A stretch of DNA of 64,000 nucleotides. Origin: Rotaria sordida. Taxonomy: Eukaryota; Rotifera; Eurotatoria; Philodinida; Philodinidae. This document shows positions 1 to 10,368 of the stretch, piece by piece; position 1 is the first letter of the stretch; each line of letters starts with the position of its first letter. Location: positions 1 through 64,000 of the forward strand of contig CAJNOL010000725.1 of NCBI GenBank assembly GCA_905250125.1, given 5' to 3'. Below the pieces are notes generated by a model, which worked only from the letters and a program-made list of their open reading frames with translations, ran no database searches and had not been told where the DNA came from. The translations under genes were made by a program, and so were the position numbers.

Positions 1-1292
1 TCAATAACATTAAAACTAGTTGAATTGACTCAGATATCGCATGTATATATATATGTACATTCTTTTCTTTTCGCTCCTTACTTACTTGTTCGGTACGAGG
101 TTTTTTTTTGTTTGTAAGAATTAGATACCAACACACTTCATTCGTCGGCACAACAAGTGAACGCTCGTCCTCGATTGCGAACAAATAGGCACAAAGCGGA
201 GAAGGAAAAAGAGTAAAAAAGGAAATTTGATCCTCACGTATGCTTATATGTTCGATCGATCTCTTCGTTTTTATTCTTCATCATTTCTTTTTTTATTCAT
301 GTGTTATGCCCTTGCGCAGCTCAAATCAGCCAAATGATAAAAATAGACTCAAATATACATATATATATATATATATGTGAATCGATCCGACATCGTAAAA
401 TTCATCGTATTAAAAGAAGCGTATCTTTCAAGTGGTAGTGTCAAACTTAAGTTGAGAACAATCTGTATCTTGAGTCTGTGATTTAATATTTATATATGTG
501 TTTGTCTACATAGAATTATTTGTTGATAATATTAAAGACTTATAATTGTCTTGTGACCTAGAAAATATTATGTTATGTATAAATTAATATAAACTTACTT
601 GCTATTCGTCTTGGAAATGATACTTTTTGACGATTGTCAGTATTCGTTTGAACAATAGTCATATTTTTTTTTTTATTCTTTCGTTATTTTTTATCTTTTC
701 TCAAATGATCATCCGAAACAAATTTTGTCACTCTCATACAAATGCCTAGTCTTTTTCTTTTTTACGTTTGAGATTTTCATTTCTGATAAATCTATGAGTA
801 ATTTTACTGCGTCATTTTTATCAATGTACATATTGAAGATGTATATGATTGATATTGATTTATATTTAAAAAAAAAAGAAAAATTACGCGTGTACACCCA
901 TGATAATGTATGATAGAGCCAGTTATAGACTAATTGTCCGTGAAGTTATCAATTTATAGAATAAAAAAAAAAAGTGACGATGAGTGTATTTTGTTTTTAT
1001 CAATAATATGGATCAGAAAATGTCGTCCTTCATTTATTTATTATTTTTTTTCTGAAAATGATCAATCAATTATATAACATTTGTTTAATAGATATACGCT
1101 TTACAATAAATATCATTTTCGAATTGATTGCTTTTCTTTCAAAATAACCTATACCAAAAACGAAAAATAAATTGTTATTATTCATTTATTAATTGATAGT
1201 TTTCTTTATTTGATTTGCTTGATTGATTTCATATCATATAAATAAAATGAAAATTAAGAGGTTTATTCATCATCAATATTTGTTAACTTTCA
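1..1292. other. AT-rich non-coding stretch
   Basis: No convincing coding sequence. The stretch is dominated by T/A runs and contains a short TA microsatellite around 355-377. ORFs of about 62 codons on both strands at 709-913 overlap each other in opposite frames and look like chance openings. It probably holds the upstream region of the ORF starting at 1293. Confidence 0.6.
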
Positions 1293-1979
1293 ATGCGTGT
1301 TTTTCGACTGAAAAAAAACTATTATGGACAACCAGGTGCTGAACCTATACCCGATGTTGTATATCAAATGGGTGCTGAAGTAGCAGCACGATATTTAGCC
1401 TCAGTAGAAAGCGAAAACCAAGCTTATGGTGCAATCAATCCATATGAACAAATAGATATGTATAATCGATATTATGTTCCAATGTCAATCGAAGAAAATT
1501 ACTTCGATGAAGGAGCGAAATTTCCAATGGGAGGATATCTTCAACATTCTCCTCCGTTAAATTTCATTGCTCCTTCATTAGGTTCATATCGATCCAGATC
1601 TCATAAACCATATTTCAATAGTTCAGGCGACTATTTTTCACGAGCTGGTTCACCTACATATTTTGATCGATATCGATCAAGTAGTCCAGCTCATTATCGT
1701 CAACAATCGCTTTCACCTCAATTGATACGATCAGGATCTTCATCACATGTGCCATTTATTCCACCAGTATCTTCAAGTCCTGCTGACATTGCACGTCGTC
1801 TTCAACGTGCTCAACTATCGCAAGATATACAACGCATGGGACGATATCAAGGACATCAACAAGAAATGATGTTGACTAACGCAGGTCAATTCGTTCCTGA
1901 ATATCAACAATCACAAATGCCATACTATTCAATGAATCCTATAACACAACAATCACAAATGTATCCGTTCTACTATTAG
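1293..1979 (+). CDS. Hypothetical low-complexity Ser/Tyr/Gln-rich protein
   Basis: An uninterrupted 228-codon frame, the longest in the first 4 kb. The N-terminal 60 residues look more ordered (IPDVVYQMGAEVAARYLASV, then NPYEQIDMYNRYYVP). The rest is rich in Ser, Tyr, Pro and Gln with repeated short RS/SP motifs (SYRSRSHKPY, YRSSSPAHY) and ends in QQSQMYPFYY, typical of a disordered protein. Codon use is AT-ending like the conserved genes further along. There is no signal peptide or membrane segment. The ATG at 1293 is the first in frame, but an upstream exon cannot be excluded because the N-terminus is abrupt. I do not recognise a family; the SR/SP-like motifs are compatible with a phosphorylated scaffold or RNA-associated protein, but that is only inference. 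Confidence 0.6.
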   Translation: MRVFRLKKNYYGQPGAEPIPDVVYQMGAEVAARYLASVESENQAYGAINPYEQIDMYNRYYVPMSIEENYFDEGAKFPMGGYLQHSPPLNFIAPSLGSYRSRSHKPYFNSSGDYFSRAGSPTYFDRYRSSSPAHYRQQSLSPQLIRSGSSSHVPFIPPVSSSPADIARRLQRAQLSQDIQRMGRYQGHQQEMMLTNAGQFVPEYQQSQMPYYSMNPITQQSQMYPFYY

Positions 1980-2214
1980 TCTTTGTCTTTTTCTATTTAC
2001 TTTTAATTTTGTAGTATTCTTAAACTTCTTTTTTACTAACTATGGCATAATATTACCTTTCTCTACACCAGTAAGTCTATTAACCAAGAGATACTACATA
2101 TTTTGCATAGATTTCTTTCCTTTTCATGTTTAGAAAAGTTCAAAGGAGTTTAAATACAAACACTAATTTTTTTAAAATAAAAATAATGGGGCCTCCAGCC
2201 AGACTGGACACCCC

Positions 2215-2616
2215 CCATATATATATTTAAAGAGTAACGTCTAAGCTATTCTTGAACAGAAACTTCACTCAATTTGTATCAACTGTACGAAAGTAGAACA
2301 TCGATGAAAATATTGAAAAAATTCTATAAAAGTCATTTTTTATGTCTTTTCTGTGAAGAACTACCTATTTAATATTTTTTGCACATCTCTGTGATTTTTT
2401 CATGTAATGACTTCAGTTCTGTTTTATCAAACGATACGTATGCAGACGAGTAAACGCTCCAAATTACACTTTGATGCGTGGAGAGAGAAGAATGGAGTAA
2501 AATAGTGGATTATAACTCGTTGATATGAGGAAAAAACATTTAATTGATTAAAAGGGGTTTCTTTTTATGTAGTGAAGTTTTAACACATTTATCAAGCAAC
2601 AAATGATGATTTGATG
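2215..2616 (+). repeat. Dispersed repeat, copy A (inverted relative to 17845-18122)
   Basis: The reverse complement of this segment matches 17845-18122 over nearly its whole length. Shared blocks include the AAGAGTAACGTCTAAGC end, the GAACAGAAACTTCACTC block, the block around AAAAGTCATTTTTTATG, and the AAAAGGGGTTTCTTTTTATG block. Copy A carries about 110 bp (roughly 2391-2513) that copy B lacks. Similarity stops abruptly at both edges. No coding capacity. Confidence 0.8.
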
Positions 2617-3793
2617 GGTTTTGATGCATTTGTGTATATGAGGTAGGATTGGGTTTGTAATTTATCAGTTTAACTCGATTATAACTGTTCTTTTCTGATA
2701 ACAGTCGGTTTTAATATGATCTGATAGTCTGTATAGACGTTCTATGTATAAATTTGTTCAAGTGTTTGTTTATCTATTTCTAATAAGAAAAACTTTGATG
2801 AATAAATGTGAAAGTGATTATAATAAAATCAGTGTTTATATATATATATGTTTCTTTTCTTTCCTAAAAGAAAGAAAAAGTCACATGTGATGACAGTCAC
2901 GATCACTTTCACATTTCATCGAAGTTTTCTTTCATAAATAAATAATAAATCAAGGTTCGATGAATTTTTATGTATATCTAAGGTCAAGATATTTATCGAT
3001 TTATTACAACTATTTAAAAATTTGCTGGTGGCAAATAGAAAAAATAAACTTGTCTGAAAAATCTTTAAGTACTATGAAGATCATTGTGTCTTTCTGAAGA
3101 TCTTCATGTATAAACTGATAAAATTGAAGTCTATGAAAACGTAATTAAGTTGAAAAATAGACTATAAGTATCTCTCTAATGAAAAATTATGACAATGTTA
3201 ATTCTATATTTCACAAACATAGTAGTAGCAGACATATGCGTTTTCTTACAAAGACTATATTTATATCAGGGTCTTCGCTTCAAATTTCCATCACAAATAG
3301 ATTTCAATGAACTTTCTATCAATATTAAATTATCCTTAACAGTTAAAGTAATAACTTAAATAGTTAAAAAAAATAAAAAATTCTTCTATCCATTGTTGAA
3401 AAAATGTACTTTAAAACATCAATAAACTAAGTTTCTATTTGATAATCGATAAAGTTTTGTTACTCTTCGAACAACAAATACATACTCTATCGATGAATTT
3501 TAATGAAATTCATCAATCAACAGCAATTTTGACAATATTATTCAAACATATCATTGAAACTATTATACAATCAATCAACTTAGAAATTATTTTTTAGAGT
3601 TCTATACAAATAGATTCATTTTTCTAATATTGTTTAAAAGGAATTTTTCTTGAAATGATTTTTTTCATTTAAAATATATAATCACATAACATTTATAAAT
3701 ATCATAGAATAATATATGTAGTTCAGCCATTCGATCAACCAAAATGAATTTATTTCATGCACAATATTGTCATTTAACCTAGCATATTATTAT
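2617..3793. other. Gene-free AT-rich stretch with one hairpin
   Basis: No coding frame of note. The only structure I see is an imperfect hairpin: 2788-2818 (AAAACTTTGATGAATAAATG, continuing GTGAAAGTGAT) pairs with 2902-2928 across a pyrimidine/purine-rich loop containing a TA microsatellite. Confidence 0.6.
2788..2928. repeat. Imperfect palindrome (about 27-30 bp arms)
   Basis: The left arm, ending GTGAAAGTGAT, is complementary to the right arm beginning ATCACTTTCACATTTCATCG, with about 80 bp between. It could be a short foldback relic. No target duplication was identified. Confidence 0.6.
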
Positions 3794-5238
3794 CTACAAT
3801 GAAACTTTTTCTAATAAATCAATAATAATAGCATATGTTGAAACAATGATTACAGGAATAGGTACAGCTGGCATAAGATTTTCATTCCAAAGAGATCCAA
3901 TCCAATTCGTGATCATAATACTAAGCTGTATGTTGATAATTAAACCGAAAAGCACCCACATTTGTATTATTATTTGTCATAATGGTGATAGTAGTCATAG
4001 AAGAAGCAGATTATACATTACAAAATCACCACCACCTATAATTTCCAAAGTTCTGTTTGTATCTATTCCATCTTCAATATCATGCATATAATAACAAAAC
4101 GATAAAAATCCTGGGTATGTTGGCATAAAAAAATTCGTTGAAGTCTGTTTATTGAAATGACGAAATTGACCATGATAATACAAACATTGAAAGCTGCATA
4201 AAAAAGATAAACAAATATTAAAACAGAAAAAAATTATTATTAAAGGAATACATTAGTTATTCGAAAAAAATATATTCGATCATTTTTAAAGATATCAACT
4301 GAAATAAGAAATCTTCATTTTTTTTTCTCATAAATATAAGAAATAAATCTTCTTATACTAATAAATAACTATTATTTCTATTAATGGATATCATCTTCTA
4401 TTACAACATGTTTTAAGTCTAAATTTTGATTTGAAAATAATGAATGTTGTCAAATCTAGAAACGATGATTGTTTTAAATCTTCCGAAGATAATACTTTGT
4501 TAAACATGACAATATATTCTTTATATGATCAACATTATAAATAGCACGACAAAAATGGATAATGGATAAATTTTATACGATATTTTCTCTGAATGTATTT
4601 TGACATACATCCATATTTACTTACATATCATTCAAAGAAGAAATCCAAAACAAAACAAGAATAATTGCAGGAAAATAACGAGAAAACAAATCATAAAATA
4701 TGAATGCTTTAATAGCTGATAATATACATATTGATGCTTGATAAAGAATTATAGAAGGCCATGAAAGTCTATGATAGCACCATTGCAAAATAAGATAACT
4801 GAATTGCCAGATAAGAATATAGACAGTAAATACATCTGTTGAATACCACAGCTGAAAGCTTTGCCAATAACGAGCGAACAACCATACATTCAACATTGTG
4901 AATATTTCTAATAATATACAAGGTAATATTTTCAATCCATAGTACCATATTAATGCAATGAAGACGAGTGGAAAATGCGCCAAGATAAACATCTTTACTT
5001 TGTCATCTTTACTTAAAAGGAATGCACAAGATGTGTTACCTATGTAAATCAAACATAGTATAGAAAAATTGTTTTTCAAAGAATACGTACCACATTGATT
5101 AATCAGACAAGCTAAAGATAGATGACTATGATAGAAGGTGTCAGCACTGATATGTTGAAAGAGCGAATTATTAGCTCGTTTATCATTTAAAACGGCATGA
5201 AATGTAAATGTTATCACTGTACTCAAACAAATAGCCAA
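3794..5238 (-). pseudogene. Decayed multi-pass membrane protein gene
   Basis: A 205-codon frame (about 5238 to 4625) encodes a very hydrophobic protein with roughly five predicted membrane segments (for example around LAICLSTVITFTFHAVL and YPAIILVLFW-like stretches near its end). A GTAAGT donor at 4624 and an acceptor before 4193 join it in frame to a second exon (DIFQCLYYHGQFRHF...), which ends in a stop at 3995. A third piece in another frame (MWVLFGLIINIQLSIMITNW, ending at 3794) again reads as membrane protein. The first frame has no ATG: it opens at TTG with TGA just upstream, while an ATG (MNNNIQNN) sits one frame off. These breaks suggest decay. I do not recognise the family. Confidence 0.45.
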
Positions 5239-5249
5239 TATTATTTTGG

Positions 5250-6030
5250 ATGTTATTATTCATTTTTGTAATTCTTCTAATGATTTTAGAAGATTACAAC
5301 GTAGAACAAGAAGAATGTATTTATTGATATTAGTTTTATTCTAAAGTTTGTTTAAAGTATTTGTTAACTGTTAATATTTTTCATTTTATAAGAACACTAT
5401 TTTCCTTGTTCATTCTATTCATTTATTCAACAACGAATAGAGTCAAACGGTCAAAAAAGAAGAAAAAAAAGCATTCATTCAATGAAACATTGAGAAAGTC
5501 AGTTATATATATTTTTTCTTTCCTATAGAGACGGTTATGGTCACCAACGAAAAAATGAAACATTTTGTCTGTGAATACATATGCGTCAATTATGAAATCA
5601 ATATCGACACGGATATCCACTAATGCACTGGGAATAAGATCTTTTTTGAAAAACTTCTATTTTAGAACATATGCAGTATATTATTGATAGAGATTATGGA
5701 TGCTTGTTCACTTTAGACACGGCTCTCTCCCTCATTCTATCATGTCTTACATATACCAATCAAGAAGAGCACTATGTTCAATGTGAACAAGAACTCTTTT
5801 TTGCGATTTTGTGAAAAAAAAATTGTACAGCTGTATGTGACATATTTCTAGAAATAGTTTTGTAAATAAAATTGAACAGCAGCCCGTGTTAAAAAATTAG
5901 CAGAAAAATCAATAGATACGTAATTGTAATCGATCTTGAGCGTAATTAATCGATGAAAATCCAGAAACTCCGATTTGTATTGATTAAATCGAAGATTATA
6001 ATCGATTTTTTACAATTTTTTTTTCTTGTA
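5250..6030. other. Intergenic stretch, no gene seen
   Basis: AT-rich, no supported coding frame. CTTGTTCAC at about 5703 and GTGAACAAG at about 5783 form a small inverted pair about 80 bp apart. The region ends at the TTAA flank of the piggyBac-type element. Confidence 0.5.
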
Positions 6031-6034
6031 TTAA

Positions 6035-6704
6035 CCCTTTGAATACCGTGCGAAAAAATTTTCGTGGAATATCATGCAAGGACATTTTTGTCCATATATA
6101 TAAATCATAAAAAATTCAGCTCTACTCAACTTTATTATTTATATTTTAAATAATCTCTCATATTAGGATTCTCGCCACACATTTCACACACAACTATGGA
6201 TGGGATATTTGTAATGTCATCATATTCGGTCATTTTATAAATTTTATTTACAATATGAATATTAAAATATTTTCGAACTAATAACGCGAGAATCGAGTTA
6301 GCTGGTTGCAAGTAAAATGATCGATTTTTAAAAAATGTACATTATATATATTGGTAAACAAGCTAGGAAAGTTTTGAAAGGACTTGGAAATAATCATGAA
6401 CATATGAGAAAAATCATACGCCAAAATAATAAGAAGAAAGCAGTTGGAATATACCAAAGGTGGAACAAAGGAAAGAACATATATAGGTGAATCATACTAT
6501 AACATGAACTTTTTTCATGTAGAAGAAAACGTTGTTTCTTCAAGAAAAAATGGAACTTTGATGAAAAGGATGTATTTGGCAGATGAAAGAGCTTAAAAAA
6601 ATTTACACTCTAAAAAGTTGATATCGATTAGCTGAATTTTTCGCCAAAAAATAGTAATTTTTTACTCATATGGACAAAGATGTCCATGCATGGTATTCGA
6701 AGGG
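6035..6704. mobile_element. Non-autonomous piggyBac-type element (670 bp)
   Basis: The termini are CCCTTTGAATACC...GGTATTCGAAGGG, directly flanked on both sides by TTAA (6031-6034 and 6705-6708). CCY...RGG ends with a TTAA target duplication are the hallmark of the piggyBac superfamily. The inverted similarity continues inward: the left end carries GGACATTTTTGTCCATAT and the right end ATATGGACAAAGATGTCC, themselves short palindromes. The interior is too short for a transposase. On the minus strand a small Cys-containing stretch (VVCEMCGENPNMRDYLKYK, then a stop) could be a remnant of a C-terminal Cys-rich region, but this is tentative. Confidence 0.85.
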
Positions 6705-6708
6705 TTAA

Positions 6709-7789
6709 TGAGATGTCTATCGTGGCTGGAAAGCTGCCGCTGCCATGGTGGTTTTCGAGAAATTATTCGACAATTACTTTCGTCTCTGTGTTAAAATAGC
6801 ACAGTTAGATTGAATTCATCATATTCGTCAAAATTGTGACTGTTGAACTTGTAGACACTCAAATCGAATGGAAATTCGTGTAATTTTACAATCTTCCTGA
6901 AAAAGAAGCCGCTGACGCCATTCCAGTGGTAGTGTGGCACTGTTTTCATGGACATCGCTAATATACAGTGGCTTCGAAAATTATTTGATTAGATTTATTG
7001 TTCAATTTTTTCTGCTGCCGTAAATGCTAAGAAGAATCGAAATAGTGATTTGAGTACAAAAATCCAAATTTTTCAGCTCCTACTATTTGCATTTACAATT
7101 CTGTTTGAGTTATTAAGAACGATAAAACAAACAATTCTCTACAAAAATAAACGTCTTTCAGCTATTTACAACGGTTTTTGATCGCAATACATCAATTTTA
7201 CGGATAATACAAAATAACATTTAGTTGTATATAATTATATACACATAACAAGAACAAACATTTTTGATTCTATAAATATCTTATTATATATAATATTAGA
7301 AATAATGAGAAACAAATCATGTTTTTATTCATATCTCCTCACATAAATAAAATACATTCGTTATTAGTGAAAATCTGTTAGCATAATATCTGTAAATATT
7401 GGCGTGATGAAAAAAAAACAGACACACCCAAACTTACATCCACACGTGATATTATTTCGTTGCTCATTCTTACTATCTGCTTACAATGACGATGTAGGAA
7501 AAAACCTTGAGAACAATGCAAATAACATTGATTAATTTTATTATATAAGGTCATCTTTGTTTGTCCTTCTGCTTCTTCCTCGTCTCGTTGAGGTAGCGAT
7601 GCAAACTTCAAAAGATAACAAAACATAATGACTTGAGCAAAACAACCAATTCAACAAAAAAAGAGAATGATCTCTATCGAAAAACTAAAGAAACTTCTAT
7701 TGTATCTTCAGAAAAAAAATATGTTTTAAACATTTTTACATTAATTAAAAAAGGAATTTGCTTTCTTTCTTGCTTTCACACTGTATTCA
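6709..7789. other. Intergenic stretch, no gene seen
   Basis: An 82-codon minus-strand frame at 7378-7626 is not recognisable and has no neighbouring exon that extends it. Around 6740-6780 and 6960-6990, GGTTTTCGAGAAATTATT and TGGCTTCGAAAATTATTT are loosely related, but no element boundary is clear. Confidence 0.5.
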
Positions 7790-8323
7790 CACTAAGTTAA
7801 AATATGTCGGATGTGTCGTGATTTACGACACATTAAAGCACGACACGTGGTGCTCGTTGCAACACATTTTGGCCAGCAAGACCACGACACATTTTTCATT
7901 GGTTCTTTTGGAAAAGCATATTTCGATTTTTTTTTCAATTTATTTTCATTTATTTATTCGTATCCTGAATAATTCAGACGGGTCATATCCTGAGATCTGG
8001 CCGATCTCGAGTCGGTCCGATTTACATCAGACCATTTCGGGGTACTGCTCTCTCGATCATTGATCGAAATTGGCATTTTCTCGATTAAAAAATGATTGAG
8101 AAATAATCTAGAAAAGAAGAATGTTTTGAAAATTTATCTTTCGTACATTCAACTGCGTTGTTTATATATTGCTATGTGTGCATAACAGAAGGGTGGATGA
8201 ATAGTCGACAGACAGAACGCGACAAATTCATATGCGACACATTCAAGGTACGACACTTTTTTGTGCTGGAGCGCACAACATAATAAATCACTACACATAA
8301 ACATGACACATTTTAATTTAGTG
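7790..8323. mobile_element. Putative short DNA element with CACTA-like ends (534 bp)
   Basis: The left end reads CACTAAGTTAAAATATGTC; the right end reads GACACATTTTAATTTAGTG, its imperfect complement. The subterminal regions are loaded with CGACAC/GTGTCG motifs (for example GTGTCGTGATTTACGACAC near 7810 and ACGACAC near 8253). No transposase is present and no clear target duplication was seen, so assignment to the CACTA/EnSpm type rests only on the CACTA...TAGTG ends. Confidence 0.55.
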
Positions 8324-8496
8324 TGTTATGATTAAAGTAAATACTTTGCTAGAAAAAAGGTCACAATAGAAACGAGTAGCTTCTTTTTTTCTTTTTCATT
8401 TTGGTTTGTCTTTTGGTAAGAGGCCTATTTTATTGATTCAAGATATCTTGCACATAGAAATATAGACAAAGATAATAGAATTTTCTAATGAGACCA

Positions 8497-9868
8497 CCCA
8501 GGCGAGCAAAGGACGGGTAAAAAGACTAGTCATTTTTCTAGTCGTGACTATGTGTCATGTCTAGTCTTTTTCTCAAAAAGTCCTACTACATGACTAGTCC
8601 AAAATGGTTTGGAATCTTTAACCCTGTCTGGGTATCCCGTCCGAAAATAGATTTTAAATTAAAAAAAGCAGAACGCCTGTGACGCGACATTTATTAGGTT
8701 TCAGTCTTATGTAGCGGTCTAGTTCGGGCTAGTGTAAATGATAGAAATATGTGCAGAAAGTTAGATTCGTACATGCATACCATGTGTTACTCACTCGTCG
8801 TCTACTCGATTGAGCCATATGATCTAGTGATCAACTTTTACATGTCAACACACATCTGAAGACACTAATTACTACAGTTTAACTCTGCGTTTTCTCAAGT
8901 TTTAATATTTATAGAAATTACTTGTAATAAAATCGAAAATTAGTTAAATAAAGCTAAGCAAAATTAATTCAGAATTTTTTTAATTTCCTTCAACAGAATT
9001 TTTTTTTGATTATCGACATTTGGAAAAAGTTATTTTCTATTGCAAAAAACAATTAAAATTTAAATCAAAATCAAAATAACAGTATGCATTTCAAAAAAAG
9101 ATCTTGCTTTTCATCTCATGGTTTATGTTTATGTTTATCTTAATTTAAAATATTTCCTATTTAAATTTGCAAATGAACTATGATTCTACCGTTTAAATCC
9201 ATTTTTAAATTCAAATCATTAGGTTTTATATTGAAATAAAATAATATCCCCATATCAATGCATTAAAATTAATTTTTCGAATAAAATTATTCTTGATTGT
9301 TATTACAATTTAAAAATTTAAAAGGACATAAATAGCCAACTCTCGTTAGATACATCGTTCTAGTCTCAATACAAACTAGTCTAAACGAATTGTCCGAATG
9401 ATTAAGTCCAAGCAATAAAGATTGTTTGGGAGGATAGACTAGCCTGGGCCAGAATTAGCATTACTTTCTCGAAAACGACTAGTCAGGACCAATATAGATG
9501 GCTCTTCATACTTGTCCGCGTTACCTATTGAAAACAGTTCAGACTAGTCAGGTATCCAATATTGTCGGGTTGAATGTTCGAATCCACCTATCGCCTCCGT
9601 TTCTTCTAGTTTTTGCCTTCAAGTTGACGCGTCTGGACAGTATGCACATACAAAACGGACTAGCCATGACAAGATTAGAGCATGTTTTGGACTAGTCTAT
9701 TTTAGATGCAAGACGTTTCTCGTGAAGACGACTAGTCCTGACTAGCTGCAAATCATTTCAGACTAGTCCAAACGGCAGTGCAGACATTTTAGACTAGTCC
9801 AGACGGGTACTACGGACAATTTAGACTAGTCATGTCGGGCGTCACCCCTTATTTTTTGCTCGCCTGGG
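8497..9868. mobile_element. Non-autonomous DNA transposon with clustered ACTAGTC motifs
   Basis: Fourteen-bp terminal inverted repeats, CCCAGGCGAGCAAA at 8497 and TTTGCTCGCCTGGG ending at 9868. Immediately inside each end there are many copies of GACTAGTC or close variants: about four between 8530 and 8610 on the left, and about ten between 9370 and 9835 on the right. Several right-hand copies lie in a longer consensus (AGACTAGTCCAGACGG and relatives). The middle is plain AT-rich DNA. Dense subterminal motifs of this kind are known as transposase-binding arrays in hAT, CACTA and P elements; the superfamily is not decided here because the target duplication is unclear (CA on both sides at most). 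Confidence 0.8.
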
Positions 9869-10368
9869 CAGATAAAAGCAAACGAAAAATAAAAAACAAT
9901 GAAAACAAACAATATATGAAGCAATTCATTTTGAGATTCTATTCATAATCTTTCGTTTTTTTCTCTTCTACGAATGACGATCGATCGATCGTGTAATTAT
10001 TCATTTTTTTGGACGGATTCTTCGTTTTCATGCCAGATACACAGAGATTCCGTTCGTCACATGCTTTATTATTATCGTTTTGTCAGTAACAAAACTCTTG
10101 AAATAAAAAACAAAAACGAACGAACAAAAGATTAAGATAAGAAATCCTTCAAGTCTTCTATAGTAATAACAACAATAAACCAAAAAATTGGAAATTATCA
10201 ACACGAAAGAAGAAAAAACCAAAATAAAAGCTATGTACAGAGAGAAAGAGACGAATTCTGTTTTTGCCCATTCTTTCTTTTCATCATCATCCAACAAGTA
10301 TTTAGATTTTTATTTATTCATTCATTTACGAAAAACAGAACACCATTATTATTATCAACATCATCCAA
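9869..10368. other. Gap upstream of the ART-TPR gene
   Basis: About 500 bp between the transposon end and the ATG at 10369. It contains an 89-codon minus frame at 10028-10297 that looks like chance. A GATCGATCGATC run lies near 9980. It must contain the promoter of the downstream gene, but no specific site can be assigned. Confidence 0.5.

Noticed and set aside
3846-4091. 81-codon plus-strand frame
   Set aside because: Overlaps the minus-strand exon and membrane-like segment of the decayed gene, which explain the openness better.
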